From: Flavobacteriales bacterium
GTDB lineage: Bacteria > Bacteroidota > Bacteroidia > NS11-12g > UBA9320
Direction of reading: 5' to 3'
DNA length: 64,000 bases
Assembly (NCBI GenBank): GCA_020635455.1
Contig: JACJZT010000002.1
Span: 533,273 to 597,272, forward strand
Position numbers and translations under genes: made by a program. A model generated the notes under the pieces. The model searched no databases. It saw only the letters and a list, made by a program, of their open reading frames with translations, and was not told the origin of the DNA. This document shows, in pieces, positions 36,833 to 45,751 of this stretch (within the stretch, counting starts at the first letter, position 1; each line of letters begins with the position of its first letter).

Positions 36833-37812
36833 AACATATAGAAGACGATATCTGGAAAAAATATTCCGAAGGCAGCCTTTCTAAAAATGAGCTGGAAAGA
36901 ATTGAAATGCATATCGTTGATTGCGAAATATGCCGCGATATGAAGGAAGGACTTGATGCCCTTATTGTGCCGGGTGAACTTAACCAATTCCTGAAAAACC
37001 TTGAAGAAAAGATCGACAAACAAATTCATAAACAAACCTCAAGACCTTTATGGGTGTATTACTCTGCAGCTGCCGGTATCCTTGCCCTGGCCGTGGCTTT
37101 CAGCTGGTTGATCTTCAAAACAGACTCAAGCGGACTTGTGATAAAAGACAGGACCATATCACTGCCTTCGGATACCCTCAGGATCGACCGGCTTAAAAAG
37201 GAACCCGAACTTAAAAAAGATACCTCTGAAACGCAATTTACCATAAACGACAATCCCGTAAGGTCAGAAGCGATCAAAAATTTGGATGAAACCCGGATAA
37301 GCCGTCAAAACTCCTACGCAACCGATTCATCCATTATGGAGATGAAAAGCAGAAATTTAACCGGCATGGCCTCGGATCTTGCGATTAACGATGAAGTAGC
37401 TGAAACTTCGGTACAAAAAACACTCAGAAAGGAGTCGGTAGATGAAACGGATGGAGAGGTTAAGAAATCAACACAGATCGAGGTAACTACGGATACTTAT
37501 AAAAATGTATGGCCTATGAATACCTATAATCAAAAAATGATGAACAGAGGCTATACAAACTCTTACGATACAACATTTATCAGTAAAGCAAGAGTGTTTT
37601 ACAATAAAAACCAATATGATTCGAGTCTCAGCTATTTGAATTCGTATGGCGGATTTCAGGGGCTTATACTTGAAGAAGAACTGTTGTACCTGAAGGCTCT
37701 TAATTTAATAAAGCAACATAAGAAACAGGAAGCAGAAAGTGTTTTGAAGGATGTGATCAAATACAACGGGGTGAGGAAAGAGGCGGCTGAAAGGATTCTT
37801 AAAACGTTTTAG
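36820..37812 (+). CDS. Membrane anti-sigma factor with zinc-finger-like N-terminus
   Basis: The ATG at 36820 gives MDFLKHIEDDIWKKYSEG; a TTG six bases earlier is also possible. The anti-sigma zinc (ZAS) motif H-x3-C-x2-C is seen in HIVDCEIC (~residues 29-36). A single transmembrane helix (LWVYYSAAAGILALAVAFSWLIF, ~72-94) separates the cytoplasmic anti-sigma part from a periplasmic domain. The C-terminal ~80 residues (DSSLSYLNSYGGFQGLILEEELLYLKALNLIKQHKKQEAESVL) form TPR-like helices. It should hold the sigma factor at the membrane until a periplasmic signal releases it. Confidence 0.88.
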   Translation: MDFLKHIEDDIWKKYSEGSLSKNELERIEMHIVDCEICRDMKEGLDALIVPGELNQFLKNLEEKIDKQIHKQTSRPLWVYYSAAAGILALAVAFSWLIFKTDSSGLVIKDRTISLPSDTLRIDRLKKEPELKKDTSETQFTINDNPVRSEAIKNLDETRISRQNSYATDSSIMEMKSRNLTGMASDLAINDEVAETSVQKTLRKESVDETDGEVKKSTQIEVTTDTYKNVWPMNTYNQKMMNRGYTNSYDTTFISKARVFYNKNQYDSSLSYLNSYGGFQGLILEEELLYLKALNLIKQHKKQEAESVLKDVIKYNGVRKEAAERILKTF

Positions 37813-37813
37813 T

Positions 37814-37914
37814 AGGGGTGCTGAAACAAGTTCAGGGAAAAAGGGGTGCTGAAACAAGTTCAGCACGACAATTAAAAAATAAAGTGGTCGTGCTGAACTT
37901 GTTTCAGCACCCCT
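37814..37914. repeat. REP-like element with perfect 28-bp inverted repeat and an extra copy
   Basis: Three copies of a hairpin-forming unit lie between the convergent anti-sigma and methyltransferase genes. Copy B (37842-37869) and copy C (37887-37914) are perfect reverse complements over 28 bp with a 17-bp spacer. Copy A (37814-37835) is a truncated direct repeat of B that also pairs with C over 25 bp if the flanking AGT/ACT bases are included. Each unit itself contains GTGCTGAA-ACAAG-TTCAGCAC. The structure can end transcription from both sides. Confidence 0.88.
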
Positions 37915-37923
37915 ACTCCAAAC

Positions 37924-38994
37924 CTACACGTTTATTTTACACTTCAACACCGTGTGATAACTGTCGCCGATAAGTGGAAAGGTCTCCACAACCCGAAGTC
38001 CGGCTTGGTTAACCAAACGTTCCATAGCACCAATGCTGTACATTTTGCTGTTGCCATTGGCAATAAAAGTAAAATATAGTGAAGTACCGGTTAAACACAA
38101 TTTGGCTGCCGGGAATTTCTGATTGTCAATAAAAGTTTCCAGGATATAGATCCAGGTATCTTTTGAACAAGCTCTTCTTACATTTTCCAGAATAGCCACA
38201 ATTTCACTTTCCGAAAAACAGTCCAGAAACTGACTCATCCAAACTGCATCGGCACCTTCTGGGATCAGTTGTGTTGTGTCGAGCAGATCGATTTCAAAAA
38301 AATCAACCCTGTCCATAAAACCTTTTTGTTCAATATTTTTTTTGGAAACTTCCAGTTGTCCGGGAAGATCGAGTATCTTTACCTTAACCTTTTCATTATG
38401 ATCGCAGCAAGCCATTGCCCATTTACCGGTGTTTCCACCAATATCGAAAATGTAACCGGGGTTTTCTTTAAATACAATTTTTAGAGCTTCTTTAAAGGCT
38501 TCATCCGAATAGTAATGATCAAATTCGAACCACGACTTTTTTACCAGATCCGGTAATTGCGACAATCCTTCGTAAACGGTAGGCCAATTACCAAAAACCT
38601 TTAAGCCTTCCGGTTTACTTTTAAGGATAGAATCGGGTAAATACTTAGCCCCCTGATAGCAAACATCGTTTACGAAATTCAGGTTTACGTTGGTCATAGG
38701 ATCCGAGTTCAGCATAAAACCGGTCATGCTTGCCGAAACCGTGTTTTCGTCGATATATTCAATTGCCCCGGCACATTCAGCAGCTTCAAGCAATACCCTT
38801 ACCCCATACTCACTCAGGTTCAACTGATCACAGATGCTTAAAATCCCAATCCCCCTCCTGTTTTTGCAAATAAGTTCAAGTATTCCCAACTTGCGCATGG
38901 CCATGATTGCCTGAAAGAAAATCGGACCAAAGGCAATTTTCTGTGCTTCGTATTTGGCTTCAAGGGCGGATAACGGACGTTTAGTTTCGGACAT
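37924..38994 (-). CDS. SAM-dependent O-methyltransferase-like protein
   Basis: A 356-residue protein of the family-2 O-methyltransferase type. The N-terminal ~110 residues form a winged-helix dimerisation domain (FQAIMAMRKLGILELICKNRRGIGILSICDQLNLSEYGVRVLLEAA). The C-terminal domain has the SAM motif I FDIGGNTGKWAMA (~183-195) and PEGADAVWMSQFLDCFSESE, which in this family carries the acidic and catalytic residues. Substrates are usually small phenolic or carotenoid compounds; none can be named here. It lies downstream of the serC-serA-DUF1015 operon with a 16-nt gap and may be co-transcribed. Confidence 0.85.
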   Translation of the reverse strand: MSETKRPLSALEAKYEAQKIAFGPIFFQAIMAMRKLGILELICKNRRGIGILSICDQLNLSEYGVRVLLEAAECAGAIEYIDENTVSASMTGFMLNSDPMTNVNLNFVNDVCYQGAKYLPDSILKSKPEGLKVFGNWPTVYEGLSQLPDLVKKSWFEFDHYYSDEAFKEALKIVFKENPGYIFDIGGNTGKWAMACCDHNEKVKVKILDLPGQLEVSKKNIEQKGFMDRVDFFEIDLLDTTQLIPEGADAVWMSQFLDCFSESEIVAILENVRRACSKDTWIYILETFIDNQKFPAAKLCLTGTSLYFTFIANGNSKMYSIGAMERLVNQAGLRVVETFPLIGDSYHTVLKCKINV

Positions 38995-39010
38995 TTCGAG
39001 TTATAAAAAA

Positions 39011-40231
39011 TTACTTAATAAATTTCTGCATGATCAATCCTCCTCTGAGTTTTGGTTCGATATACGTCGATTTTGGTGGCATGGTTTTATTGGCATCGGC
39101 AATTTTCCTAACATCTTTAAAACTAACCGGAAAATTGGAAACGATCATGTCGATCTCCCTGTTTTGCAGGGATCTTAACACCGGTGAAATGTCTTCCTTT
39201 GCAGCCATGTATTGCAAACGATGATCGGTCCTTGGATTGTGAATGTTGAGTACCGGTTTGAGAAAATAATCTTCAAGAAGAGTAACGTCGAGGTGTTGCT
39301 CGGGATTGGCGGAGTCGCCTTCATCGAGCAAGGTAAGTTTATAGGAAAAATACCTGGTAAGTATTCCAAATTCGGCGTGTTTTTGCGGAATGTACAGATG
39401 GCCGGCCTCGTGATAGGCAATGTTGAAATAAATGCTCAATTTGCCCAGCATTTCATCAAACTCATCGTCGATCTCCGAAATCAATCTGTGAAAAGTTTCG
39501 ATATGAAATTGCTCTTCATCCAAAAGGTAAACCATGTAATATCGGTTTGACGGATCGGGGTTTCGCTCGTAATTTCTTTCAGCAGATGCTGAACGGTGGT
39601 GACCATCGGCAATGTAAAATGCATCCGTTTTATCAAATTCGTGCTGAAGCATTTCCAGAGTCTGAGAATCGTTGATCAGCCAGATAACATGCTCCTTTTC
39701 ATCCGGACTCATAAAGTCGTATTCCGGAGTTTGTTTCATGGTTTGCTCATAAACCGAATTGATGGTTTCGTTGCTTTTAAAACCCATCAATACCGGTTCA
39801 CCCAATACTTCGGTATAATGCAATTGTTTGTACAAATACTCTTCACGAACCACCTTGGTGAGTTCATGTTTTTTGATCTTTCCTTTCTTCAGATCTTCCA
39901 CATCTACCAGACCAATGATGCCCAAAAAGGATCTTCCTGCCTTGTGGTCAACCTGCTTGTATAAGTAGTAATTGGGTTGGTTTTCCCTGAACAAAACACC
40001 TTCTTCTGTTTTTTGGTATACAAATTCCGACCCGATGCAAAAGTATTCTTCAACCGACATAAGTTCTTTCAGGATCAAACTCTGTTTAGTTACATAATAA
40101 TAACTTTCGGGAAAAGACTTCATGTCTTCATACACTTCGTCTATGTTCCTGAAATCGGAAGTCTTGGCTGTAAAACGGGCCACTTTGTCCTTCACAGGTC
40201 TAAGAGCCCTGAACGGGTAAAAACCTGGCAT
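39011..40231 (-). CDS. DUF1015 family protein
   Basis: A 406-residue cytoplasmic protein that begins with the family signature FYPFRALRPVKDKVARF. Other typical segments are YYLYKQ, DVEDLKKGKIKKHELT, and IADGHHRSASAERN (~208-222), the highly conserved His/Arg-rich block that resembles a nucleotide- or phosphate-binding site. Family function is not established. It is the last gene of serC-serA-DUF1015; the stop of serA and the start of this gene adjoin, and this order is frequent in Bacteroidota, hinting at a role connected with serine or phosphoserine. Confidence 0.9.
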   Translation of the reverse strand: MPGFYPFRALRPVKDKVARFTAKTSDFRNIDEVYEDMKSFPESYYYVTKQSLILKELMSVEEYFCIGSEFVYQKTEEGVLFRENQPNYYLYKQVDHKAGRSFLGIIGLVDVEDLKKGKIKKHELTKVVREEYLYKQLHYTEVLGEPVLMGFKSNETINSVYEQTMKQTPEYDFMSPDEKEHVIWLINDSQTLEMLQHEFDKTDAFYIADGHHRSASAERNYERNPDPSNRYYMVYLLDEEQFHIETFHRLISEIDDEFDEMLGKLSIYFNIAYHEAGHLYIPQKHAEFGILTRYFSYKLTLLDEGDSANPEQHLDVTLLEDYFLKPVLNIHNPRTDHRLQYMAAKEDISPVLRSLQNREIDMIVSNFPVSFKDVRKIADANKTMPPKSTYIEPKLRGGLIMQKFIK

Positions 40232-41191
40232 TTAGTTTTTAAAGTGGTTGATAATAATACCTGCGATCTCTTTTCCTATCCTTTCCTGAGCTTCTTTGGT
40301 AGAACCACCGACATGGGCGCTTACCGACACATTCGGCATACCTATGAAATCGTGGTATACTGGTGGTTCTTTTGCAAAAACATCTACACCGGCAAAGGCA
40401 AGCTGTCCTGATTTCAATGCTTCTGTCATGGCCTGTTCATCCACGGTTCCACCACGAGCACAATTGATCAGACCGGCGCCTTTTTTCATCATTGCAAACT
40501 CAGCAGCACCAATTACTGCTTCGGCACCTCCCGGAACATGCAAGGTTATAAAATCGGATTCCTGCAATAAGGTTTCTTTCGAACACATCGGAATGCGGAT
40601 CATTACAGGGTTTAGTTTTAACTGCTCATGGAAAGTAAGGGAAAGGTTCACGGATTTGTAAAATGGGTCATAAGCCAACACATTCATTCCGGAGCCAATG
40701 GCAATTTTGGCCACCTCCTGCCCTATTCTTCCGAATCCAAGAATACCTATGGTCTTGTCGCGGAGCTCAACCCCTTTGGAAGCAGCCTTTTTAAGATCTT
40801 TGAACAAACCATTCGGGTTTGTCGGCAAATCTTTATTAGAAAGATTCAAAAACCTGCAGGCCGAATACAGATGTGCAAAAACCAGCTCAGCAACCGAAGC
40901 GGAAGAAGCAGCCGGCGTATTCACCACAGGTATGCCTTTCGATTTTGCGTATGCACTGTCGATGTTATCGATGCCTACCCCACCCCTTCCAATTAATTTC
41001 AGGTTGGTTCCTGCATCGATCACTTCTTTGGTAACCTTGGTAGAGCTGCGAACCAGCAGGATGTCGTAATCAGATATCTTAGTTACCAACTCATCCTGAG
41101 GAATGAAGGTGGTATCAACATCAAATCCGGCTTCGAGAAGCATGTCCAGACCGGCTTTATTTATTCCGTCGTTTGCTAAAATTCTTGTCAT
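40232..41191 (-). CDS. serA: D-3-phosphoglycerate dehydrogenase, short form
   Basis: A 319-residue D-2-hydroxyacid dehydrogenase. The NAD-binding motif GILGFGRIGQEVAK and the catalytic residues Arg (INCARGGTVDE), Glu (DVFAKEPP) and His (VSAHVGGSTKEAQ) are all visible. It oxidises 3-phosphoglycerate to 3-phosphohydroxypyruvate, the first step of serine synthesis. It lacks the C-terminal ACT domain that gives serine feedback inhibition in E. coli, so it is the short type. It starts 2 nt after the serC stop. Confidence 0.92.
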   Translation of the reverse strand: MTRILANDGINKAGLDMLLEAGFDVDTTFIPQDELVTKISDYDILLVRSSTKVTKEVIDAGTNLKLIGRGGVGIDNIDSAYAKSKGIPVVNTPAASSASVAELVFAHLYSACRFLNLSNKDLPTNPNGLFKDLKKAASKGVELRDKTIGILGFGRIGQEVAKIAIGSGMNVLAYDPFYKSVNLSLTFHEQLKLNPVMIRIPMCSKETLLQESDFITLHVPGGAEAVIGAAEFAMMKKGAGLINCARGGTVDEQAMTEALKSGQLAFAGVDVFAKEPPVYHDFIGMPNVSVSAHVGGSTKEAQERIGKEIAGIIINHFKN

Positions 41192-41193
41192 GT

Positions 41194-42249
41194 TTAGGGT
41201 TTAAAATTCTTCATTACATCTACCAGGGCCTGAACACTCTCCAAAGGCAATGCATTATACATCGATGCCCTGAAACCTCCGGCAGATCTGTGACCTTTGA
41301 TTCCGCTGATGTTGGCATCCTTGCACATGGAGAGGAATTTATCGGTCATGGAATCGTCTTTCATTACAAAAGTGGCATTCATCCATGAACGATCTTCCAC
41401 AGCTGTATTTCCGACAAAAAACTCATTCGTGTCGATCTCGTTGTATAGCAATTCCTGTTTGGCAAAATTTCTTCTTTCCATTTCTTCAAGACCAACCGAT
41501 TGGATCCATTTTAACACCTGTAAAGCACAATAAACTGAAAATACAGGTGGGGTGTTAAACATGGATTCTTTCTTGCTGTGAACACGGTAATCGAGCATGG
41601 AAGGAACTTTCTTGCTGATTTTTTCCAACATCTCCTTTTTTATGATCACCAGTGTGGCTCCGGCAGGACCCATGTTTTTTTGCGCTCCGGCATAGATCAT
41701 GTCGAATTTACTTGCATCGATGCGTTTGCTGAATATATCGGAACTCATATCGCAGATCAGTGGAGCATCGCATTCCGGTATGGACTTCATTTGAGTTCCG
41801 TAAATGGTATTGTTGGATGTATAATGGAAATAATCCAGCCCTGATGGGATAACATAATCTTTTGGAATGTAAGTAAAATTTTTATCTTCACTGCTTGCTA
41901 CAGTGACCGTTTCGCCGAAAAACCCGGCCTCTTTCACTGCATTCGAAGCCCAGGTACCTGTTTTAAGATATCCGGCCCTGTTGTTCAGGAAGTTAAACGG
42001 GATCATGCAAAACTGCAAACTGGCCCCACCCTGAAGGTAAATACATTCGTAAGAATCGTCGAGACCAAGGATTTCCAAAGGTAATTTCCTGGCTTCATCC
42101 ATCACGGCAACGTACTCTTTGCTTCTATGTGAAATTTCGAGAAGTGAAAGATCAAGTCCTGCGAAATTTTGTATGGCTGAAATCGAATTATCCAATGCCG
42201 ACTGAGGTAAAATGCCCGGACCTGCAGAAAAATTATGTACTTTTTTCAT
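41194..42249 (-). CDS. serC: Phosphoserine aminotransferase
   Basis: The ATG at 42249 gives MKKVHNFSAGPGILPQSAL, the conserved SerC start; the frame continues upstream to 42357 but the extra 36 residues are not family-like. The 351-residue product has the PLP Lys in MIYAGAQKNMGPAGATLVII, TSNNTIYGTQ, and the C-terminal GIKGHRSAGGFRASMYNALP. It transaminates 3-phosphohydroxypyruvate with glutamate in serine (and pyridoxal) synthesis. First gene of the serC-serA-DUF1015 operon. Confidence 0.95.
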   Translation of the reverse strand: MKKVHNFSAGPGILPQSALDNSISAIQNFAGLDLSLLEISHRSKEYVAVMDEARKLPLEILGLDDSYECIYLQGGASLQFCMIPFNFLNNRAGYLKTGTWASNAVKEAGFFGETVTVASSEDKNFTYIPKDYVIPSGLDYFHYTSNNTIYGTQMKSIPECDAPLICDMSSDIFSKRIDASKFDMIYAGAQKNMGPAGATLVIIKKEMLEKISKKVPSMLDYRVHSKKESMFNTPPVFSVYCALQVLKWIQSVGLEEMERRNFAKQELLYNEIDTNEFFVGNTAVEDRSWMNATFVMKDDSMTDKFLSMCKDANISGIKGHRSAGGFRASMYNALPLESVQALVDVMKNFKP

Positions 42250-42409
42250 GTATGTCAAAATTTCTGCAAACCTACGATTTATTTTTAACCTAACCTTATT
42301 AAAACAAGGCGATTTAAGAACCCGTAAGCGAACAGGAATTCCTTTTAATTGTATCAACCATTGTTAAACTTATGATCAGGCTTATTGATAAGAACCGTTC
42401 AATTTCAAT

Positions 42410-42417
42410 TACCTTTG
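42410..42417 (+). promoter_or_regulatory. -7 promoter element of miaE, nearly leaderless
   Basis: TACCTTTG matches TAnnTTTG and ends only 5 nt before the ATG at 42423. Transcription would start at or near the start codon, which also argues against the upstream start at 42372. Confidence 0.5.
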
Positions 42418-42422
42418 CAATC

Positions 42423-43004
42423 ATGTTGGGTTTGCAATTGTCCACCGATCCCCGATGGGTAAACATAGCCGAAAAAAGCATTTCTGAAATTCTGATCGAC
42501 CATGCCTTTTGTGAACAGAAAGCTGCGACCAGCGGCATTGCCCTTATCGTTAAATTTTCGGATTTCGAGCAGGTGGTCAAAGAGGTAACACCGCTTGTTG
42601 CCGAAGAATGGGGTCATTTCAGGAAGGTTATGAAAGAAATGGAAAAACGCGACATCAAATTAGGGCCTGCCCGAAAGGATCAATATGTGGTAGCCTTGAA
42701 TGCTTTTCAAAATAAAGGAGGATCAAGAAATGCCTATCTTGTTGAAAAATTGCTCACCTTCGCATTGATCGAAGCAAGAAGTTGTGAACGATTCCGCTTA
42801 CTTTCCCTTAATATGGAAGATGAGTATATGAGAAATTTCTATCATGAATTTATGGTGTCGGAGGCAGGACATTACCGAATGTTCATAGAACTTGCCCGTA
42901 AATACATGCCGCCTGAATATGTTAAAAAAAGATGGTCGGAATACCTCGAGCACGAGTCCGAAATACTTCGGTCACTCGAACTGAGAGGAGACCGTATACA
43001 TTAA
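42423..43004 (+). CDS. miaE: tRNA-(ms2io6A37) hydroxylase, MiaE family
   Basis: The ATG at 42423 (MLGLQLSTDPRWVNIAE) is preferred, as the family start is close to this and a -7 element lies inside the longer frame. The 193-residue ferritin-like di-iron enzyme shows the ligand residues in HAFCEQKAA, EEWGHF, EARSCERF and SEAGHY. MiaE hydroxylates the isopentenyl group of ms2i6A at position 37 of tRNAs reading UNN codons. It is followed after 2 nt by a thioesterase gene. Confidence 0.9.
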   Translation: MLGLQLSTDPRWVNIAEKSISEILIDHAFCEQKAATSGIALIVKFSDFEQVVKEVTPLVAEEWGHFRKVMKEMEKRDIKLGPARKDQYVVALNAFQNKGGSRNAYLVEKLLTFALIEARSCERFRLLSLNMEDEYMRNFYHEFMVSEAGHYRMFIELARKYMPPEYVKKRWSEYLEHESEILRSLELRGDRIH

Positions 43005-43006
43005 AA

Positions 43007-43411
43007 ATGATCGAAAACTCAACAGAAATACGGGTGCGCTATGGTGAAACGGACCAGATGGGTTACGTGTATTATGGCAATTACGCTCTGTACTATGAAG
43101 TCGGGAGGGTTGAACTAATGCGTAAGGTCGGTATTTCGTACAGGGAAATTGAGGCGATGGGCATTGGCTTACCGGTAGTTTCTTTTGAAATAAAATACAT
43201 TAAACCCGCAAAATACGACGACCTTATAAAGGTAAGAACCCTTGTACCCAAATTGCCGGATACCAAAATTCACTTTGACTATGAATGTTATAATGAAAAG
43301 GGAGAATTGCTCAATACCGGAAAAGTTATTCTGGTATTCATAAATTTGTCAACGGGTAAACCCATGCGTTGCCCGGAAGAAGTATCGCATTATTTCAACA
43401 GGCATTTATGA
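43007..43411 (+). CDS. YbgC/FadM-type acyl-CoA thioesterase
   Basis: The ATG at 43007 gives MIENSTEIRVRYGETDQMGYVYYGNYALYYE, the 4HBT signature with the catalytic Asp in TDQMG; an earlier start would read into miaE. The 134-residue hotdog-fold enzyme hydrolyses short- or long-chain acyl-CoAs. It begins 2 nt after miaE and overlaps the next gene by 4 nt (ATGA), so the three genes form one unit. Confidence 0.88.
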   Translation: MIENSTEIRVRYGETDQMGYVYYGNYALYYEVGRVELMRKVGISYREIEAMGIGLPVVSFEIKYIKPAKYDDLIKVRTLVPKLPDTKIHFDYECYNEKGELLNTGKVILVFINLSTGKPMRCPEEVSHYFNRHL

Positions 43412-44346
43412 TGCAGAAAATCAAAAGGTACTTGTTAGATCTGAGACCTGTAAAACTGGTTTTCAGAAAACTGGACCGAATTTATTTACCCGGCTTTGAG
43501 GGAAATTCTTTATTGAAAGTAGGCAAATTTTTTATTAAAAATGCCTTTGATGAGGATCTTAATTTACGGTCAAGTTATCTGGCCTTTAATTTTTTTCTGG
43601 CCTTGTTCCCTGCCATTATCTTTTTTTTCACGCTTATAGCCTACCTGCCCATCGACAATATGGAAGACCAGATCCTGAAGCAACTGGAGCTGATCTTGCC
43701 GGTAACCATATTTGAAGTATTGCAATCCACCATATCGGATATACTCAATCACCAGCGCAGCAGTTTGTTGTCATTCGGTTTTTTTATGGCCATATTTTTT
43801 TCAAGCAATGGTTTTCTGTCCATGATCCGTGCCTTCAACCGCTATAAAAAAAACAAGACCAATCCGTTCAAGGACAGGATCAAATCCATCATCCTTACCT
43901 TGATCGTTGTTTTTATCCTGATCATATCGGTTACTGTAATTGTTTATACCACTTTAAGTTTGAATTGGCTGGTTGATAAAGCGCCTTTGGATGCCGATTT
44001 CTGGTCGTTCATCTATCAGGCTTTTGAATTCGTGACCCTGATCTTTTTATTGTATCTGATCTTTTCTTCGCTGTATTTTATTGGTTCTACCCTAACCTAC
44101 CGGTGGAAGTTTTTTTCACCCGGCAGCACCTTGTCGGCCATTTTATCGTTTATTGCCACCGAGACCTTTGCATATTATGTAAATCATTTCAACAGTTATA
44201 ATAAACTGTACGGTTCGATCGGGACCATTATATCGCTGATGTTGCTGATCTATTTCAACAGCATGATCATTTTAATCGGCTTTGATTTGAATTACAGTAT
44301 ATACCGGGCGACGAAAGAAAAAATTTCACAAGATGATTTGAATTAG
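43408..44346 (+). CDS. YihY/BrkB family membrane protein
   Basis: The start at 43408 overlaps the previous stop in ATGA. The 312-residue protein has about six transmembrane helices (SYLAFNFFLALFPAIIFFFTLIAYLP, LSFGFFMAIFFSSNGFLSMI, IILTLIVVFILIISVTVIVY, FEFVTLIFLLYLIFSSLYFIG, and the C-terminal IGTIISLMLLIYFNSMIILIGFDLNYS). The order and the LIYF-S..iLi-G-.lN motif are typical of YihY/BrkB (once mis-named ribonuclease BN). Function is not established. The gene ends just before tRNA-Ser. Confidence 0.88.
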   Translation: MMQKIKRYLLDLRPVKLVFRKLDRIYLPGFEGNSLLKVGKFFIKNAFDEDLNLRSSYLAFNFFLALFPAIIFFFTLIAYLPIDNMEDQILKQLELILPVTIFEVLQSTISDILNHQRSSLLSFGFFMAIFFSSNGFLSMIRAFNRYKKNKTNPFKDRIKSIILTLIVVFILIISVTVIVYTTLSLNWLVDKAPLDADFWSFIYQAFEFVTLIFLLYLIFSSLYFIGSTLTYRWKFFSPGSTLSAILSFIATETFAYYVNHFNSYNKLYGSIGTIISLMLLIYFNSMIILIGFDLNYSIYRATKEKISQDDLN

Positions 44347-44371
44347 AAAATCTTAATATTACTTTTGCAGC

Positions 44372-44459
44372 GGAGAAATGGCAGAGCGGTCGAATGCGGC
44401 AGTCTTGAAAACTGTTGACTGTAACAGGTCCGGGGGTTCGAATCCCTCTTTCTCCGCCA
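44372..44459 (+). tRNA. tRNA-Ser(TGA)
   Basis: An 88-nt class II tRNA. The acceptor stem GGAGAAA pairs with TTTCTCC, the anticodon loop is CTTGAAA (TGA, reading UCN codons), the long variable arm is GACTGTAACAGGTC-like, the T-loop is GGTTCGAATCC, and the 3' GCCA is encoded. The region just downstream is accessory in character, so this tRNA is a plausible integration hotspot. Confidence 0.95.
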
Positions 44460-44467
44460 AACTTGCG

Positions 44468-44493
44468 AAAAGCCGTGCGCAGCACCGGCTTTT
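44468..44493 (+). terminator. Intrinsic terminator after tRNA-Ser
   Basis: AAAAGCCG (44468-44475) and CGGCTTTT (44486-44493) form an 8-bp stem followed by T residues. Confidence 0.8.
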
Positions 44494-44509
44494 TTTATTT
44501 ACCGGAAGG

Positions 44510-44613
44510 CTGAATTTATTCAGTCTTTAGTAAATAAAAAAGGCGAAGTACCGAAGGTACAGGCTTTGAGAAAGTTTGAAGCACCCTTTTCAGGGATCGC
44601 CGAAGGCAATCCC
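44510..44613. repeat. Three small hairpins downstream of tRNA-Ser
   Basis: CTGAATTTATTCAG (44510-44523), GTACC-GAA-GGTAC (44548-44560) and GGGAT-c-GCC-GAA-GGC-a-ATCCC (44593-44613) are palindromes. The last two share the loop context CCGAAGG. No gene is seen between 44460 and 44875; the rest of this stretch is the direct repeat described next. Confidence 0.65.
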
Positions 44614-44650
44614 ATTTTAATCCTCTAAACATTGTATATAACTAATTCAA

Positions 44651-44716
44651 AAGCACTTGCGGTTTTGTTTTTTTTAGTTTAGTCCATATTTAGTCCACAT
44701 TTGTAAAGGTCTGGTA
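44651..44716 (+). repeat. 66-bp direct repeat, copy 1 (possible att site)
   Basis: This stretch recurs at 45752-45817 with a single mismatch. It begins AAGCACTTGCGG and includes the internal duplication AGTCCATATTTAGTCCACAT. It lies 191 nt downstream of tRNA-Ser. Together with copy 2 it brackets one gene, as att sites bracket an integrated element. Confidence 0.85.
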
Positions 44717-44875
44717 AAGAGGGGGTTGGAAAATAAGTCTTAACATAAAGCTATTCGGCTCTAATTGAATGTGTTTTAACATTAACTCTGTTTAAAGACT
44801 TCACTTCATTCCAGGTGTTAATTATTATCATTTAATCACAATCAAATCTATACCTTTGAGCTTAATTCGAATAAA

Positions 44876-45682
44876 GTGAAAACAATTCATATAAGGAATT
44901 ATTTCCTTCTTTTTCCAATACTTTTAGTTCAGACCTTATTTGCACAGGAATATGATAATGAGCTCAAGATCCTTGAAAATGGTATAAAAAAGATTACAAG
45001 TTTATTTTATGAGTATAAAGAAGAAAAAAGTGAAAAAAAATTGGTTTATGCTTTCATTTCTAATTACGATTCTTTGGGAAGACGAGTAAAATCCTACCAA
45101 CCGGAAAATATCAAAGATTATAGTGATTTTATTCATGATTCATTGGGTAGAAATATTCAAACAAATACTTATACTAATGGTAAATTGAGAGATAGAGCAA
45201 TTTATCTATACAAAGAAAATTATCGTGATTATTTTCAACTTCGATTAAATAACAAGAAGAATTGGGACACCTTAGTTTACCAAAGGCATATTTATGAAAA
45301 TAATCTCCTTTTAAAAAACTTTACATTTATGAACGGTGATACATTTTCCATTGATGAAATCAAATATATAAACGACAAAGCTGACACTCAAATGTCATAT
45401 ACATTTATTGAAGGGGAGAAGTACTTAGAACAGATTACAGTGTATAGATATAATGATCTTGAGCAACTTGATGAAATATCATATCATAACGGGGAAGTAC
45501 TATCTAAATTCATTTATGATGAGAAAGGAAATTTAATTCGTGTAGTAAACGTTAAAGAAAATCAAATCCAATACATGATAATTTACAAATACAATGATGA
45601 GAATTTATTGATTGAAAAAGACGAAATAAGGTCAAACGGGTTAAATACCTTAGAGATATACAAATATGAATTTAAGCAATAG
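44876..45682 (+). CDS. Secreted protein with RHS/YD-like repeats, 268 aa
   Basis: The start codon is GTG at 44876 (MKTIHIRNYFLLFPILLVQTLFAQ, a signal peptide ending in FAQ). TACCTTTG (-7 type) lies at 44851-44858. The mature protein has recurring segments YDSLGRRVKSY, HDSLGRNIQTN and YDEKGNLIRV, resembling YD/RHS repeats that form beta-rich shells. It is too short to be an RHS toxin. It is the only gene between the two 66-bp direct repeats. AT-rich codon use fits the neighbouring accessory region. Confidence 0.7.
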   Translation: MKTIHIRNYFLLFPILLVQTLFAQEYDNELKILENGIKKITSLFYEYKEEKSEKKLVYAFISNYDSLGRRVKSYQPENIKDYSDFIHDSLGRNIQTNTYTNGKLRDRAIYLYKENYRDYFQLRLNNKKNWDTLVYQRHIYENNLLLKNFTFMNGDTFSIDEIKYINDKADTQMSYTFIEGEKYLEQITVYRYNDLEQLDEISYHNGEVLSKFIYDEKGNLIRVVNVKENQIQYMIIYKYNDENLLIEKDEIRSNGLNTLEIYKYEFKQ

Positions 45683-45751
45683 TGAATGCTGAAATTAACA
45701 ATCTCCGTTTATTCCAAAATTCTTCCCAAATGAACCTTTATAACAATTAAC

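Noticed and set aside
42249..42357. N-terminal extension of serC by 36 codons
   Set aside because: The extension is basic and not family-like; MKKVHNFSAGPG is the normal start.
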